Shown here piece after piece: positions 23,828 through 30,715 of a stretch of DNA of 41,312 nt. The position numbers were made by a program, and so were the translations under genes. The notes beneath the pieces are model-generated. The model searched no databases. It worked only from the letters and a program-made list of their open reading frames with translations, and was not told the origin of the DNA. Position 1 is the first letter of the stretch. Each line of letters begins with the position of its first letter. This DNA is from Acidobacteriota bacterium. Its GTDB lineage: Bacteria > Acidobacteriota > Blastocatellia > Pyrinomonadales > Pyrinomonadaceae. Where the stretch lies: NCBI GenBank assembly GCA_003222975.1, contig QHXN01000055.1, positions 1 to 41,312 of the forward strand. The letters run 5' to 3'.

Positions 23828-24112
23828 ATGCAACTCGCGCGCGTCATCGGCACAGTCGTGGCTACGGTGAAGAACGATTCGCTGGAGGGGCGCAAGCTCC
23901 TCGTCGTGCAGTCGCTCAACGCCGACTTGCAGCCGCAGGGCCAGCCGCTCGTGGCGCTCGACGCCATCGGCGCAGGCGTGGGCGAGCTGATCTTCTGGTG
24001 CCGGGGCAAGGAGGCGAGCTTTCCCTTCAGGCGCGAGGACACGCCGACCGACTGCACGATCATCGGCATCGTGGATTCCGAAGGCCACGTGTCGAAGGGG
24101 AGGCGCACGTGA
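23828..24112 (+). CDS. Microcompartment pentameric vertex protein 2 (BMC-P, EutN/CcmL)
   Basis: 94 residues: MQLARVIGTVVATVKNDSLE, KLLVVQSLNADLQPQGQPLV, ALDAIGAGVGELIFWCRGKE, then TDCTIIGIVDSEGHV. A clear EutN/CcmL paralogue with a somewhat longer middle. It overlaps the next BMC-P gene by 4 nt (GTGA), so the two are translationally coupled. No Shine-Dalgarno: the start follows CTCTC from the hairpin edge. Confidence 0.93.
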   Translation: MQLARVIGTVVATVKNDSLEGRKLLVVQSLNADLQPQGQPLVALDAIGAGVGELIFWCRGKEASFPFRREDTPTDCTIIGIVDSEGHVSKGRRT

Positions 24113-24414
24113 TCCTGGCGCGCGTCGTCGGCAACGTCGTAGCGACGCAGAAGAATGAGCGCTACCAAAACGCGCGTGTGATGCTCTGCCAGCCGGTCAC
24201 GCCCGCGGGCGAGGAGTGGGGAGCGACCCTGCTCGCGCTCGACTCGGTTGACGCTGGAATAGGCGACCTCGTCCTCGTCGTGCAGGAGGGATGGAGCGCC
24301 TCGACCGCCGCCACGGGCGAGCAGGGCGCGGCGATTGATTCGGCCATCGTCGGAGTCGTTGACCGCGTTGACCTCCTCGAAGACGAGGCGAAGGCCGGAC
24401 GCGCCTCCGGCTGA
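24109..24414 (+). CDS. Microcompartment pentameric vertex protein 3 (BMC-P, EutN/CcmL)
   Basis: 101 residues from a GTG start overlapping the previous stop: MILARVVGNVVATQKNERYQ, VMLCQPVTPAGEEWGATLLA, LDSVDAGIGDLVLVVQEGWS, IDSAIVGVVDRVDLL. Third EutN/CcmL paralogue. Three BMC-P genes beside a single BMC-H is typical of several bacterial microcompartment types, where each paralogue may fill different vertices. The C-terminus is extended and charged. Confidence 0.93.
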   Translation: MILARVVGNVVATQKNERYQNARVMLCQPVTPAGEEWGATLLALDSVDAGIGDLVLVVQEGWSASTAATGEQGAAIDSAIVGVVDRVDLLEDEAKAGRASG

Positions 24415-24419
24415 AAGCC

Positions 24420-24469
24420 GGGGACTGAAGACTAAAAATTGAAGACCGAGGACTGAAGACTGAAGACTG
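24420..24469. repeat. Single-arm heptad array, family E (word GACTGAA)
   Basis: Seven in-phase units (GGGGACT, GAAGACT, AAAAATT, GAAGACC, GAGGACT, GAAGACT, GAAGACT) without a complementary arm. It fills the 59-nt spacer between the third BMC-P stop and the start of the Cys-rich gene. Confidence 0.8.
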
Positions 24470-24473
24470 TCTG

Positions 24474-24947
24474 ATGAGCAGCAGCGAGCAAGACAGGGTA
24501 CGCGAGTTGGCCGAGCGCGTCGCGCGCCGGCTCTCGGACGAGCCGGAGCGGGGCGGCGAGGGCGGCGCTGTAAGCACCGGCGCGGGCGAGCTGGCCGCGT
24601 TGCGGGCCAGCCTGTCGGAGATTCAGAGGCGTCTCGCGGACATCGAATCGCACCTCTCGCACGGCGAGCGCCGCGAGCACGAAACGCGTGGCGGCATGTT
24701 GCCGACGACACCGGGCGCGGGCGCGCCGCGGCAAACCCCTTCGTCAACCCCGACGAACGCGCGCCCGGCGTGGCTGAGCGGGACATACGTCCCTGCAACT
24801 TCACACCCTAGCCAGGAGCAGTTCACGGGGATAGGCGAGGCCGTCTCGGAACTCGTCGAGCTGTTCGAGCGCGAGAAGACCTGCAACGTCGAGCCGGGCG
24901 GCAAGCCCTGCGACCACTGCGGCATGTGCAGCTCGCGCGGATTCTGA
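24474..24947 (+). CDS. Small Cys-rich protein, candidate microcompartment cargo
   Basis: 157 residues. Residues about 3-22 (SSEQDRVRELAERVARRLSD) form an amphipathic helix like an N-terminal encapsulation peptide. A coiled-coil-like helix follows (LAALRASLSEIQRRLADIES), then a Pro/Thr-rich linker. The C-terminal domain ends with C137, C146, C149 and C152 in CNVEPGGKPCDHCGMC followed by SSRGF. CxxCxxC with a fourth Cys could hold an iron-sulfur cluster or zinc. The family is not recognised; the position as last gene after the shell genes is what links it to the compartment. Terminated by the hairpin at 25008. Confidence 0.75.
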   Translation: MSSSEQDRVRELAERVARRLSDEPERGGEGGAVSTGAGELAALRASLSEIQRRLADIESHLSHGERREHETRGGMLPTTPGAGAPRQTPSSTPTNARPAWLSGTYVPATSHPSQEQFTGIGEAVSELVELFEREKTCNVEPGGKPCDHCGMCSSRGF

Positions 24948-25007
24948 GGACGAGAAGAGGCGCACCTTTTAAGTCCGGCGTCGCGAAGTTCGGCGGCGTC
25001 GCCGCGA

Positions 25008-25041
25008 GATGAAAGAGGCCGCGTGTGCGGCCTCTTTCATC
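25008..25041. terminator. Bidirectional intrinsic terminator
   Basis: Exact 15-bp stem GATGAAAGAGGCCGC / GCGGCCTCTTTCATC with a GTGT tetraloop between convergent genes (Cys-rich gene, plus; lemA, minus). It has no heptad structure, so it shows what an ordinary terminator looks like here. The remaining spacer on both sides holds nothing identified. Confidence 0.8.
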
Positions 25042-25107
25042 TTCCGAGTTGCAGGGATTAATCTGATGGCATCCTTCCACTCGTCGCGCGCGCGTCTCGA
25101 CTCTACG

Positions 25108-25743
25108 TCAGCGGTTCGGCGAGGTGTCCGGCCTGCGTAGTACGTTGGGGTCAATCCGCGGAGCCTGTTTCGCGCCCTCCTCGGCCTTGAAATAAGGCTC
25201 CTCCTTGAAGCCGTACATCCTCGCCGCGATGACCATCGGGAACTGCCCGCGCGCGGTGTTGTAATCCTGCACCGCCGCGTTGTAGTCCTGGCGGGCGACG
25301 TTGATGCGGTTCTCCGTCCCGGACAACTCGTCCTGCACCTTCATGAATAATTCGCTCGAACGCAGTTGCGGGTAGTTCTCCTGTAAGGAGAGCAGTCGCC
25401 CCACCGTCCCGCCGAAGCTGTTGGCCGCGTCAATCACGGCCTGCTTCTGCTCCGGCGTCTTGTCGCCGTCCGCGCCCTGCGCCGGCGCGCCCTCCGCGTT
25501 CAGCAGGCGCGAGCGCGCCGCCGCGACCTGCCCGAAGACTTCCTGCTCCTGCACGCCCGCCGATTGCGCGGCGGCGACGAGGTTGGGCACCAGGTCGGCA
25601 CGCCGCTGAAGATTGCTCTCAACGTCAGACCAACTGCGCCTGACGTTCTGCTGCTTCGTGACGAGCGTGTTGTATCCGCAGCCGCCCGTCGAGACCGAGA
25701 CGAGCACGACCAACGCCAACAGCAACACCCTTCTTACCTTCAT
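25108..25743 (-). CDS. lemA: LemA family protein
   Basis: 211 residues. An N-terminal membrane or lipoprotein signal (VLLLALVVLVSVSTGGC, Cys about 22) is followed by the LemA helical domain: YNTLVTKQQNVRRSWSDVES, LQRRADLVPNLV, then LLSLQENYPQLRSSELFMKV and ENRINVARQDYNAAVQDYN, ending GFKEEPYFKAEEGA. The LemA fold is helical, with the protein anchored in the envelope; its function is not established. AGGAGG lies 6 nt before the ATG at 25743, which fixes the start; the frame extends five codons further without support. Confidence 0.92.
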   Translation of the reverse strand: MKVRRVLLLALVVLVSVSTGGCGYNTLVTKQQNVRRSWSDVESNLQRRADLVPNLVAAAQSAGVQEQEVFGQVAAARSRLLNAEGAPAQGADGDKTPEQKQAVIDAANSFGGTVGRLLSLQENYPQLRSSELFMKVQDELSGTENRINVARQDYNAAVQDYNTARGQFPMVIAARMYGFKEEPYFKAEEGAKQAPRIDPNVLRRPDTSPNR

Positions 25744-25785
25744 CACAATCCTCCTCACTTCCTACAATGCCTGACGAGATGAAAA

Positions 25786-26544
25786 TCAAACCGACGAAAT
25801 TTTACCCGCGCCGGAAACTTCGAGCCTATCCACCGCCTCGATGACGCGCTCGACCTGCGCCATGTAGTCGGCGAAGAGTTCGTCCGCCTCGCGCTCGCCG
25901 AGCGCGTGCGCGTCGCCCGCCTCGCGCAACTCGAAGACGCGCTCGAACACCCCGCCGTCAAGCTTTAACAATCTGGCCGTCGCGCGCGCCACCTCGCGCT
26001 TCAGGACGGGCGGCTCCTCGCCGTGCAGCATCAGCACGGGTGCGAACAGCGTGGCGAAGCTCGACAGGCTGTCGCACATCAAGTCCCGCAGCCGCTCGAC
26101 CGAGGCGGAGGCGGGGATGTAGAGCCGACGCAGTTGGATGAGCTTGCTGCGCAGTTCGTACTCCGTCTGGTGGCGCAGGTTCTCGTCCGAGATTCGCAGG
26201 CCCTCGAACGGGTCGCGCCCGTAGAGCACGACGCGCGCGCGCTCCATCTGATAGAACTCGATGGGAAACACGTCCGCCGCGTCGTGCAGCTCACGGGACG
26301 TGAAATAGACGGGGAGCGGGTGGCCGAGCCGCCGCCACTCGCGCATCGGCGCTTGCGCCAGACGCAAGTCCTCCGGCGTGATGCGGTCGAGGGCGATAAG
26401 CAGGTTGTAGTCCGACTCGATCTGCACGAAGTCGCCCGACGCCGCCGAGCCGTACAGCACCACGCACGCGAGGTTGTTGCCGTGCGTCGCCCGCAAGTCG
26501 CCGATCAGGTGGTTGAAAGCCTCGTGCGCCACTTTGTTCGCCAT
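25786..26544 (-). CDS. Nucleotidyltransferase-domain protein with altered catalytic motif
   Basis: 252 residues. The N-terminal Pol-beta-like nucleotidyltransferase motif reads VVLYGSAASGDFVQIESDYN, with G32-S33 and then D45 but N47 where the second catalytic Asp is normally found. The rest is helical (YELRSKLIQLRRLYIPAS, LRDLMCDSLSSFATLFAPVL), like a HEPN-type or substrate-binding domain. The Asp-to-Asn change suggests weak or lost catalysis. GGAG lies about 11 nt before the ATG. Function unknown. Confidence 0.75.
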   Translation of the reverse strand: MANKVAHEAFNHLIGDLRATHGNNLACVVLYGSAASGDFVQIESDYNLLIALDRITPEDLRLAQAPMREWRRLGHPLPVYFTSRELHDAADVFPIEFYQMERARVVLYGRDPFEGLRISDENLRHQTEYELRSKLIQLRRLYIPASASVERLRDLMCDSLSSFATLFAPVLMLHGEEPPVLKREVARATARLLKLDGGVFERVFELREAGDAHALGEREADELFADYMAQVERVIEAVDRLEVSGAGKISSV

Positions 26545-26560
26545 CTGTCACACTCTCCGA

Positions 26561-26656
<96 letters not shown>

Positions 26657-26662
<6 letters not shown>

Positions 26663-27475
26663 CTCACCAGCTTCCGCCAGCGCCGCCTCCGCCGAAGTCG
26701 CCGCCTCCGCCGAAACCGCCGAAGCCCCCGCCGCCAAGCAGCACGCGCCGATCCCGATTCCCCCGCCCCCTGTGTTCCGCATGCGCGTCCCACCACTTTG
26801 CTGCGACGGTGGTCTGTAAGCATAACGCTGGTCAATGCCCTCCAACTGAAACCCGCGCTTCTCGGCGAGCGTCGCCACGACCGTCTGCACGAAGTCTGAA
26901 ATGCCCTGTCCGTAGTTGCCCTGCCTGAACGGCCCGGTCAAACGCTGACGCCCGATCTCTCCCGCGAGCGAGTCCGGCATGTCGCCTTCGAGGTGTCGGC
27001 TGACCTGAACCTGCCACTTATGGTCGTTCACCGCCACAAGCAGCAGCAGCCCATTCTTCTCGCCCTCCTTCGAGCCGATGCCCCATCCCCGCGCCAGCTC
27101 CAGCGAGTACTCGAAGGCGTCCGTGTTGCCCGTCGTGGGCACGGTCACGACGGCGAACTCGATGTCGGCGCGCTCTTTGAGGTTGTTGAGAATCGCCGCC
27201 AGCCGCTCCTTCGTCGCCGCGTCAATGACGTTGGCGTTGTCGGTGACGTACTTGTAGTAGCCCGTGGGCACGGGCAGAGGTGCTGTCGTGTAAGCACGCG
27301 CGTTCTGCGCACGCGCGGGGTCGGCGCACGCGAAGAGGCTCAGGAGCGCGACGAGCGCGGCGAACGAAGAGTAACGTCTGCTTTGCGTCAATGTCACGTT
27401 AATGCTTATACGATAAACGCGCCCCGACTGTTTTGCATCCGCCCTCAACCCGCGCCGGAATCGCCACAAACTCAT
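26657..27475 (-). CDS. TPM domain (YgcG-like) protein, probable frameshift near the C-terminus
   Basis: 272 residues as read. A signal peptide (FAALVALLSLFACADPARAQ) precedes the TPM domain: VTDNANVIDAATKERLAAIL, ADIEFAVVTVPTTG, ARGWGIGSKEGEKNGLLLLV, then GEIGRQRLTGPFRQGNYGQG. The C-terminus as read is Ala/Glu-rich (AGASAVSAEAATSAEA), unlike the family. The alternative frame from about 26744 gives GGGGFGGFGGGG and ends AGGSW with a stop at 26664-26666, exactly the Gly-rich tail expected. One base is therefore probably missing near 26742-26755. The ATG at 27475 overlaps the ZIP stop; a GTG at 27397 would give a shorter, more typical signal peptide. Confidence 0.82.
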
Positions 27476-28263
27476 CGCTCGATCAAAAGATGAAACAGGT
27501 AAAAGAGGGCGACGCCGGCAAAAACTATCAACGACACGATAGGATTCTTTTCTTCGAGGTGGTTGACCTCCGGGATGAGATCACTTGCCGCCACGTACAG
27601 CGTCACGCCCGCTGAGAAGGGGAGCGCATACACCACGGCCTCCGTCACGTGCGACTGCAACAACGCCACGCTCAACACTCCGGCGAGCGTCGCCGCCCCG
27701 ATTATTAACGTCGCCGTCAGCGCGCTGCTCGCGGCCCGCCCCGACGCCAGCATGATTGATGCCGCCGTAAACCCCTCCGGCAATTTGTGCAGTAGCACGG
27801 CCACGAAGACCAGCAGCCCGACTTTACGATCAACCACGAAGGCCGAAGCCACCGACGTTCCGTCAAAAAAGGTGTGAATCGAAAGCCCGCCGATGGCCGT
27901 GTATGCTGCCGACGGGCGCACGACGGCCTCCGGGTGTGTCTCTTCGCCGAAATGGAAGTGCGGGGCGACTGTGTGTTCGACGAAATGGATGAGAAGATAG
28001 CCGCCCAGCAGCAGCGTCATCGCGCCGAGAACGCCGTGTCCCGCTTGCGCACCGTCCGCCGCCCCCCTCGTCCATAGCACGACCACCTCCGGCACGATCT
28101 CAATAAAAATAGCCGCCAGCATGAAACCCGCGCCGAGAGCCACAAGGTAGCCGAGAAACTGCCTGCCTTTTTGAAAAATGCGGGGGCGTGTGAGTAGAAG
28201 CCCGCCCCCGACGTTCGCCAGTGCCACTAATCCGCCGAAAAATAGAAGTTCGCCGAAATTCAT
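27472..28263 (-). CDS. ZIP family divalent metal transporter
   Basis: 263 residues with about eight transmembrane helices. The metal-binding motifs are in helices 4 and 5: GLSIHTFFDGTSVA and LLHKLPEGFTAAS, plus a His-rich cytoplasmic loop (FVEHTVAPHFHFGEETH). ZIP proteins import Zn2+ or other divalent metals across the inner membrane. The stop overlaps the start of the TPM gene by 4 nt (ATGA), so the two are coupled. It is divergent from mraZ. Confidence 0.9.
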   Translation of the reverse strand: MNFGELLFFGGLVALANVGGGLLLTRPRIFQKGRQFLGYLVALGAGFMLAAIFIEIVPEVVVLWTRGAADGAQAGHGVLGAMTLLLGGYLLIHFVEHTVAPHFHFGEETHPEAVVRPSAAYTAIGGLSIHTFFDGTSVASAFVVDRKVGLLVFVAVLLHKLPEGFTAASIMLASGRAASSALTATLIIGAATLAGVLSVALLQSHVTEAVVYALPFSAGVTLYVAASDLIPEVNHLEEKNPIVSLIVFAGVALFYLFHLLIER

Positions 28264-28418
28264 CCGAAAGTTAGCAGCCGCCCGACTTGTCCTTAATATT
28301 AATGATTGGGTGCGCCACTATAACAGGATAACTGTGCCGTCCGCTACGGGTAGCTTAAACTTAAAAGAGGATACACCAAATCGTGCTTAAAATTTTCGAT
28401 TTGACAGTGTTATTACGC

Positions 28419-28481
28419 TTGACAGGGTAATACAGGCGGGCGTACTATGCGCGGCGGGTGGTCAAAAGTGGCTGAAAGTGG
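28419..28481 (+). promoter_or_regulatory. dcw cluster promoter with three MraZ boxes
   Basis: TTGACA (28419-28424, perfect -35) and TACTAT (28443-28448) are 18 nt apart. Just downstream GTGG occurs at 28458, 28468 and 28478, exactly 10 nt apart, so the three repeats lie on one face of the helix. This is the known MraZ operator layout, so mraZ probably represses itself and the whole cluster. A second TTGACA at 28401 has no well-spaced -10. The rest of the 28264-28567 gap holds no gene. Confidence 0.75.
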
Positions 28482-28567
28482 GCTACCCAGAGCAGCTTGC
28501 CGCCGAAGGTTAGAGTTTCACTTTAAGTTTTAAGCAGTCCTTGCCCCAGCCGACGCCGCAAACTTCA

Positions 28568-29011
28568 ATGTTGAGAGGAAATTACACGGCGCGCATTGAT
28601 TCTAAGGGGCGACTCAAAATACCGACGGCCTTCAGGCGCTTCATTGAAGAGAAATATTCTACTACAGAGTTTTACGTCACGAGCCTGACCGGCGAATGCG
28701 CGAGGCTCTATCCTTTACCCGAATGGGAGTCCATCGAGCAACGCTTGGCGCTCCTGCCCTCGATGGACCCGGCGAGACGAAAGTTCCTTGACAGGACGAA
28801 TTACTACGGCCAGCAGGCGACTGTGGACGGGCAGGGGCGCGTACTCATCCACCCGCTGCTGAGAAAGACGGCGGGAGTCGTTGGCGACGTGGCAATTCTT
28901 GGCTATTTGACATACCTGGAAGTTTGGGAGCTTGAGCGTTTCGAGCAGCGTCTCCTATCTGATCGTTATACAGAGGAAGACGAGGCGGCGATTGCTCGGC
29001 TCGGAATCTGA
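28568..29011 (+). CDS. mraZ: Transcriptional regulator MraZ
   Basis: 147 residues from the ATG at 28568: [20 protein letters not shown], then [20 protein letters not shown] and [20 protein letters not shown], the two SpoVT/AbrB-like half domains each with the DxKGRLxxP-type DNA-binding motif. It sits at the head of the dcw cluster and binds the GTGG repeats in the promoter upstream. A TTG nine codons earlier would add MPQPTPQTS, which is not conserved. Confidence 0.95.
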   Translation: MLRGNYTARIDSKGRLKIPTAFRRFIEEKYSTTEFYVTSLTGECARLYPLPEWESIEQRLALLPSMDPARRKFLDRTNYYGQQATVDGQGRVLIHPLLRKTAGVVGDVAILGYLTYLEVWELERFEQRLLSDRYTEEDEAAIARLGI

Positions 29012-29068
29012 AAAGCGGCAAAGAGTGAGCGTGTTGAGCGATAAGGCTAAAGCAAGGATCCCAGACCC

Positions 29069-29105
29069 GATGCTCGTCACCCCGTCACTCGTCACCCGAT
29101 GCTCG
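29069..29105. repeat. Single-arm heptad-like array, family J (word GTCACTC)
   Basis: GATGCTC, GTCACCC, CGTCACT, CGTCACC, CGATGCT in near 7-nt phase. The complement reads GTGACGA and GTGACGG. It lies between mraZ and the rsmH start at 29138. No opposite arm found. Confidence 0.6.
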
Positions 29106-29137
29106 CTGCTGCTTTTCAAGACCACGGGGCGGTGGTA

Positions 29138-30097
29138 ATGGCGGAGCCCGGAGGGGGGCCGGGCACGCCCCATCGCCCCGTGTTGCTCATTGAAACCACG
29201 GGGCTGCTCGCACCGGAGCGCGGGGGGCTGTTTGTGGACGCGACGCTAGGTCTTGGCGGGCACAGCGAAGCCGTCCTCGAAGCCTCGGACGAAACGCGTG
29301 TGCTCGGCATTGACCGTGACCGCGAGGCTCTGCGGCTCGCCTCCGAGCGCTTGGCACGTTTCGGCGCGCGCTTCCAGTGCGCCCACGCGAATTTCCGAGA
29401 CATCGCGCGCGTGATGAGCGGGGCGGGCGAGCGGGTGGCGAGCGGCGTTCTGGCAGACCTCGGCGTTTCGTCACTCCAGTTCGACACGCCGGGGCGCGGC
29501 TTCAGCTTCCGGCACGACGCGCCGCTCGACATGCGTATGGACGCAGAGGGGCAGGAGGAGACCGCGGCGGCGCTACTCGAACGGCTGCCCGAAGAGGAGA
29601 TCGCGCGCGTCCTGTACGAGTACGGCGAGGAGCGGAAGTCGCGGCGCATCGCCCGCTGGATCATCGAAAGGCGCGAGCGGGGCGAGCCTTTGAGGACGAC
29701 GGGCGAGCTGGCGGATTTGGTCGCGCGCGCCGTCGGCCACAGGCGCGGCGAGCGAATTCACCCGGCGACCCGAACCTTCCAGGCTTTGCGCATCGCCGTC
29801 AACCGAGAACTGGAAGGACTGGGCGAGTTCGTCGAGACGGCAGTTGATCTTTTACAACCGCAGGGGCGTCTCGCGGTCATCAGCTTTCACTCGCTGGAGG
29901 ATCGCATCGTGAAGCGTGCGCTGCGACGCCTGTCGGGGCATTGCGAGTGTGACCCGCGCCGCGCTCCCGTCTGCACGTGCGGCGCGCGCCGCGCGGTCGA
30001 GATTCTGACGCGTCGCCCCGTCGTACCGAGCGAGCAAGAGGTGGGAGAGAACCCACGCGCGCGGAGTGCCAAGTTGCGCGCCTGCTTGAAACTTTGA
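29138..30097 (+). CDS. rsmH: 16S rRNA (cytosine1402-N4)-methyltransferase
   Basis: 319 residues from the ATG at 29138. [13 protein letters not shown], then [19 protein letters not shown] (SAM motif I), [41 protein letters not shown], and late [20 protein letters not shown] are the hallmarks of RsmH (MraW). It methylates C1402 of 16S rRNA. An upstream in-frame ATG at 29099 adds 13 residues and overlaps the family J array; the later start has a purine-rich GGGGCGGTGG leader. Confidence 0.95.
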   Translation: MAEPGGGPGTPHRPVLLIETTGLLAPERGGLFVDATLGLGGHSEAVLEASDETRVLGIDRDREALRLASERLARFGARFQCAHANFRDIARVMSGAGERVASGVLADLGVSSLQFDTPGRGFSFRHDAPLDMRMDAEGQEETAAALLERLPEEEIARVLYEYGEERKSRRIARWIIERRERGEPLRTTGELADLVARAVGHRRGERIHPATRTFQALRIAVNRELEGLGEFVETAVDLLQPQGRLAVISFHSLEDRIVKRALRRLSGHCECDPRRAPVCTCGARRAVEILTRRPVVPSEQEVGENPRARSAKLRACLKL

Positions 30098-30194
30098 GGC
30101 CGCCGTCAGCGGCGGGACTGAGACAGAAAAGAGTGCCGCCTCACTCTCGGTCTGAAACTCAAATCCGACTCCGAAGTTAAGAGACCCGAAGCCG

Positions 30195-30596
30195 ATGAGA
30201 AGAGTGCCCCAGCAGTACCCCAACCCCCACGTCCGTCGCGAGCGCGACCCCCGCGCCGCGCGGCGGCAGACGCTCCTGCTCGCGAGCTGCCTGGCGCTCG
30301 CCGCCGGGTTCGTTTACGCCGCGCGGCAGCAGATTCTGGCCGTGGATTACGGCTACAAGACCGAGGCGCTGCGCCGCGAGCGCGAGCAGTTGCTGGACGA
30401 GCGGCGGCGACTGCTCCTCACCGTGGAAGAGAGTTCTTCGCCAGCGCAGCTTGAGCAGGCCGCGCGCGAGTTGGGGATGCAGCCCGCGCGCGCCGCGCAG
30501 ATCGAGGCCGCCGCGCCGCAGCGCGAGCAGGGGCGGGCGGGCGGCGGGCGCGTCTTCGTCGCGGCGGCGACCGCCGGGACTGTCATGCGCCGTTAG
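30195..30596 (+). CDS. ftsL: FtsL-like divisome protein
   Basis: 133 residues with the FtsL layout: a short basic cytosolic tail (RRERDPRAARR), one transmembrane helix (LLLASCLALAAGFVYAAR, about 27-44), then a coiled coil (YGYKTEALRREREQLLDERR, RLLLTVEESSSPAQLEQAAR) ending with ELGMQPA. Sequence conservation in FtsL is low; topology and position between rsmH and ftsI carry the call. It would work with FtsB and FtsQ in septal wall synthesis. Confidence 0.82.
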   Translation: MRRVPQQYPNPHVRRERDPRAARRQTLLLASCLALAAGFVYAARQQILAVDYGYKTEALRREREQLLDERRRLLLTVEESSSPAQLEQAARELGMQPARAAQIEAAAPQREQGRAGGGRVFVAAATAGTVMRR

Positions 30597-30715
30597 GCGA
30601 AGGAGGTTTTCGAGAACTACGCGCGCGGACGGCCTCTCCCTTCTTTAGTCGAGCGCGCGGGATTTGAAAGCGACCACACGTTCGAACGCGTGCCTCGCGA
30701 CGGTTCGGAAGTCTG

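Noticed and set aside
30110..30180. Possible further heptad hairpin between rsmH and ftsL
   Set aside because: Some words (TCTGAAA, CCGACTC) look right and GAGTG/CACTC can pair, but phase and arms are too weak to claim.
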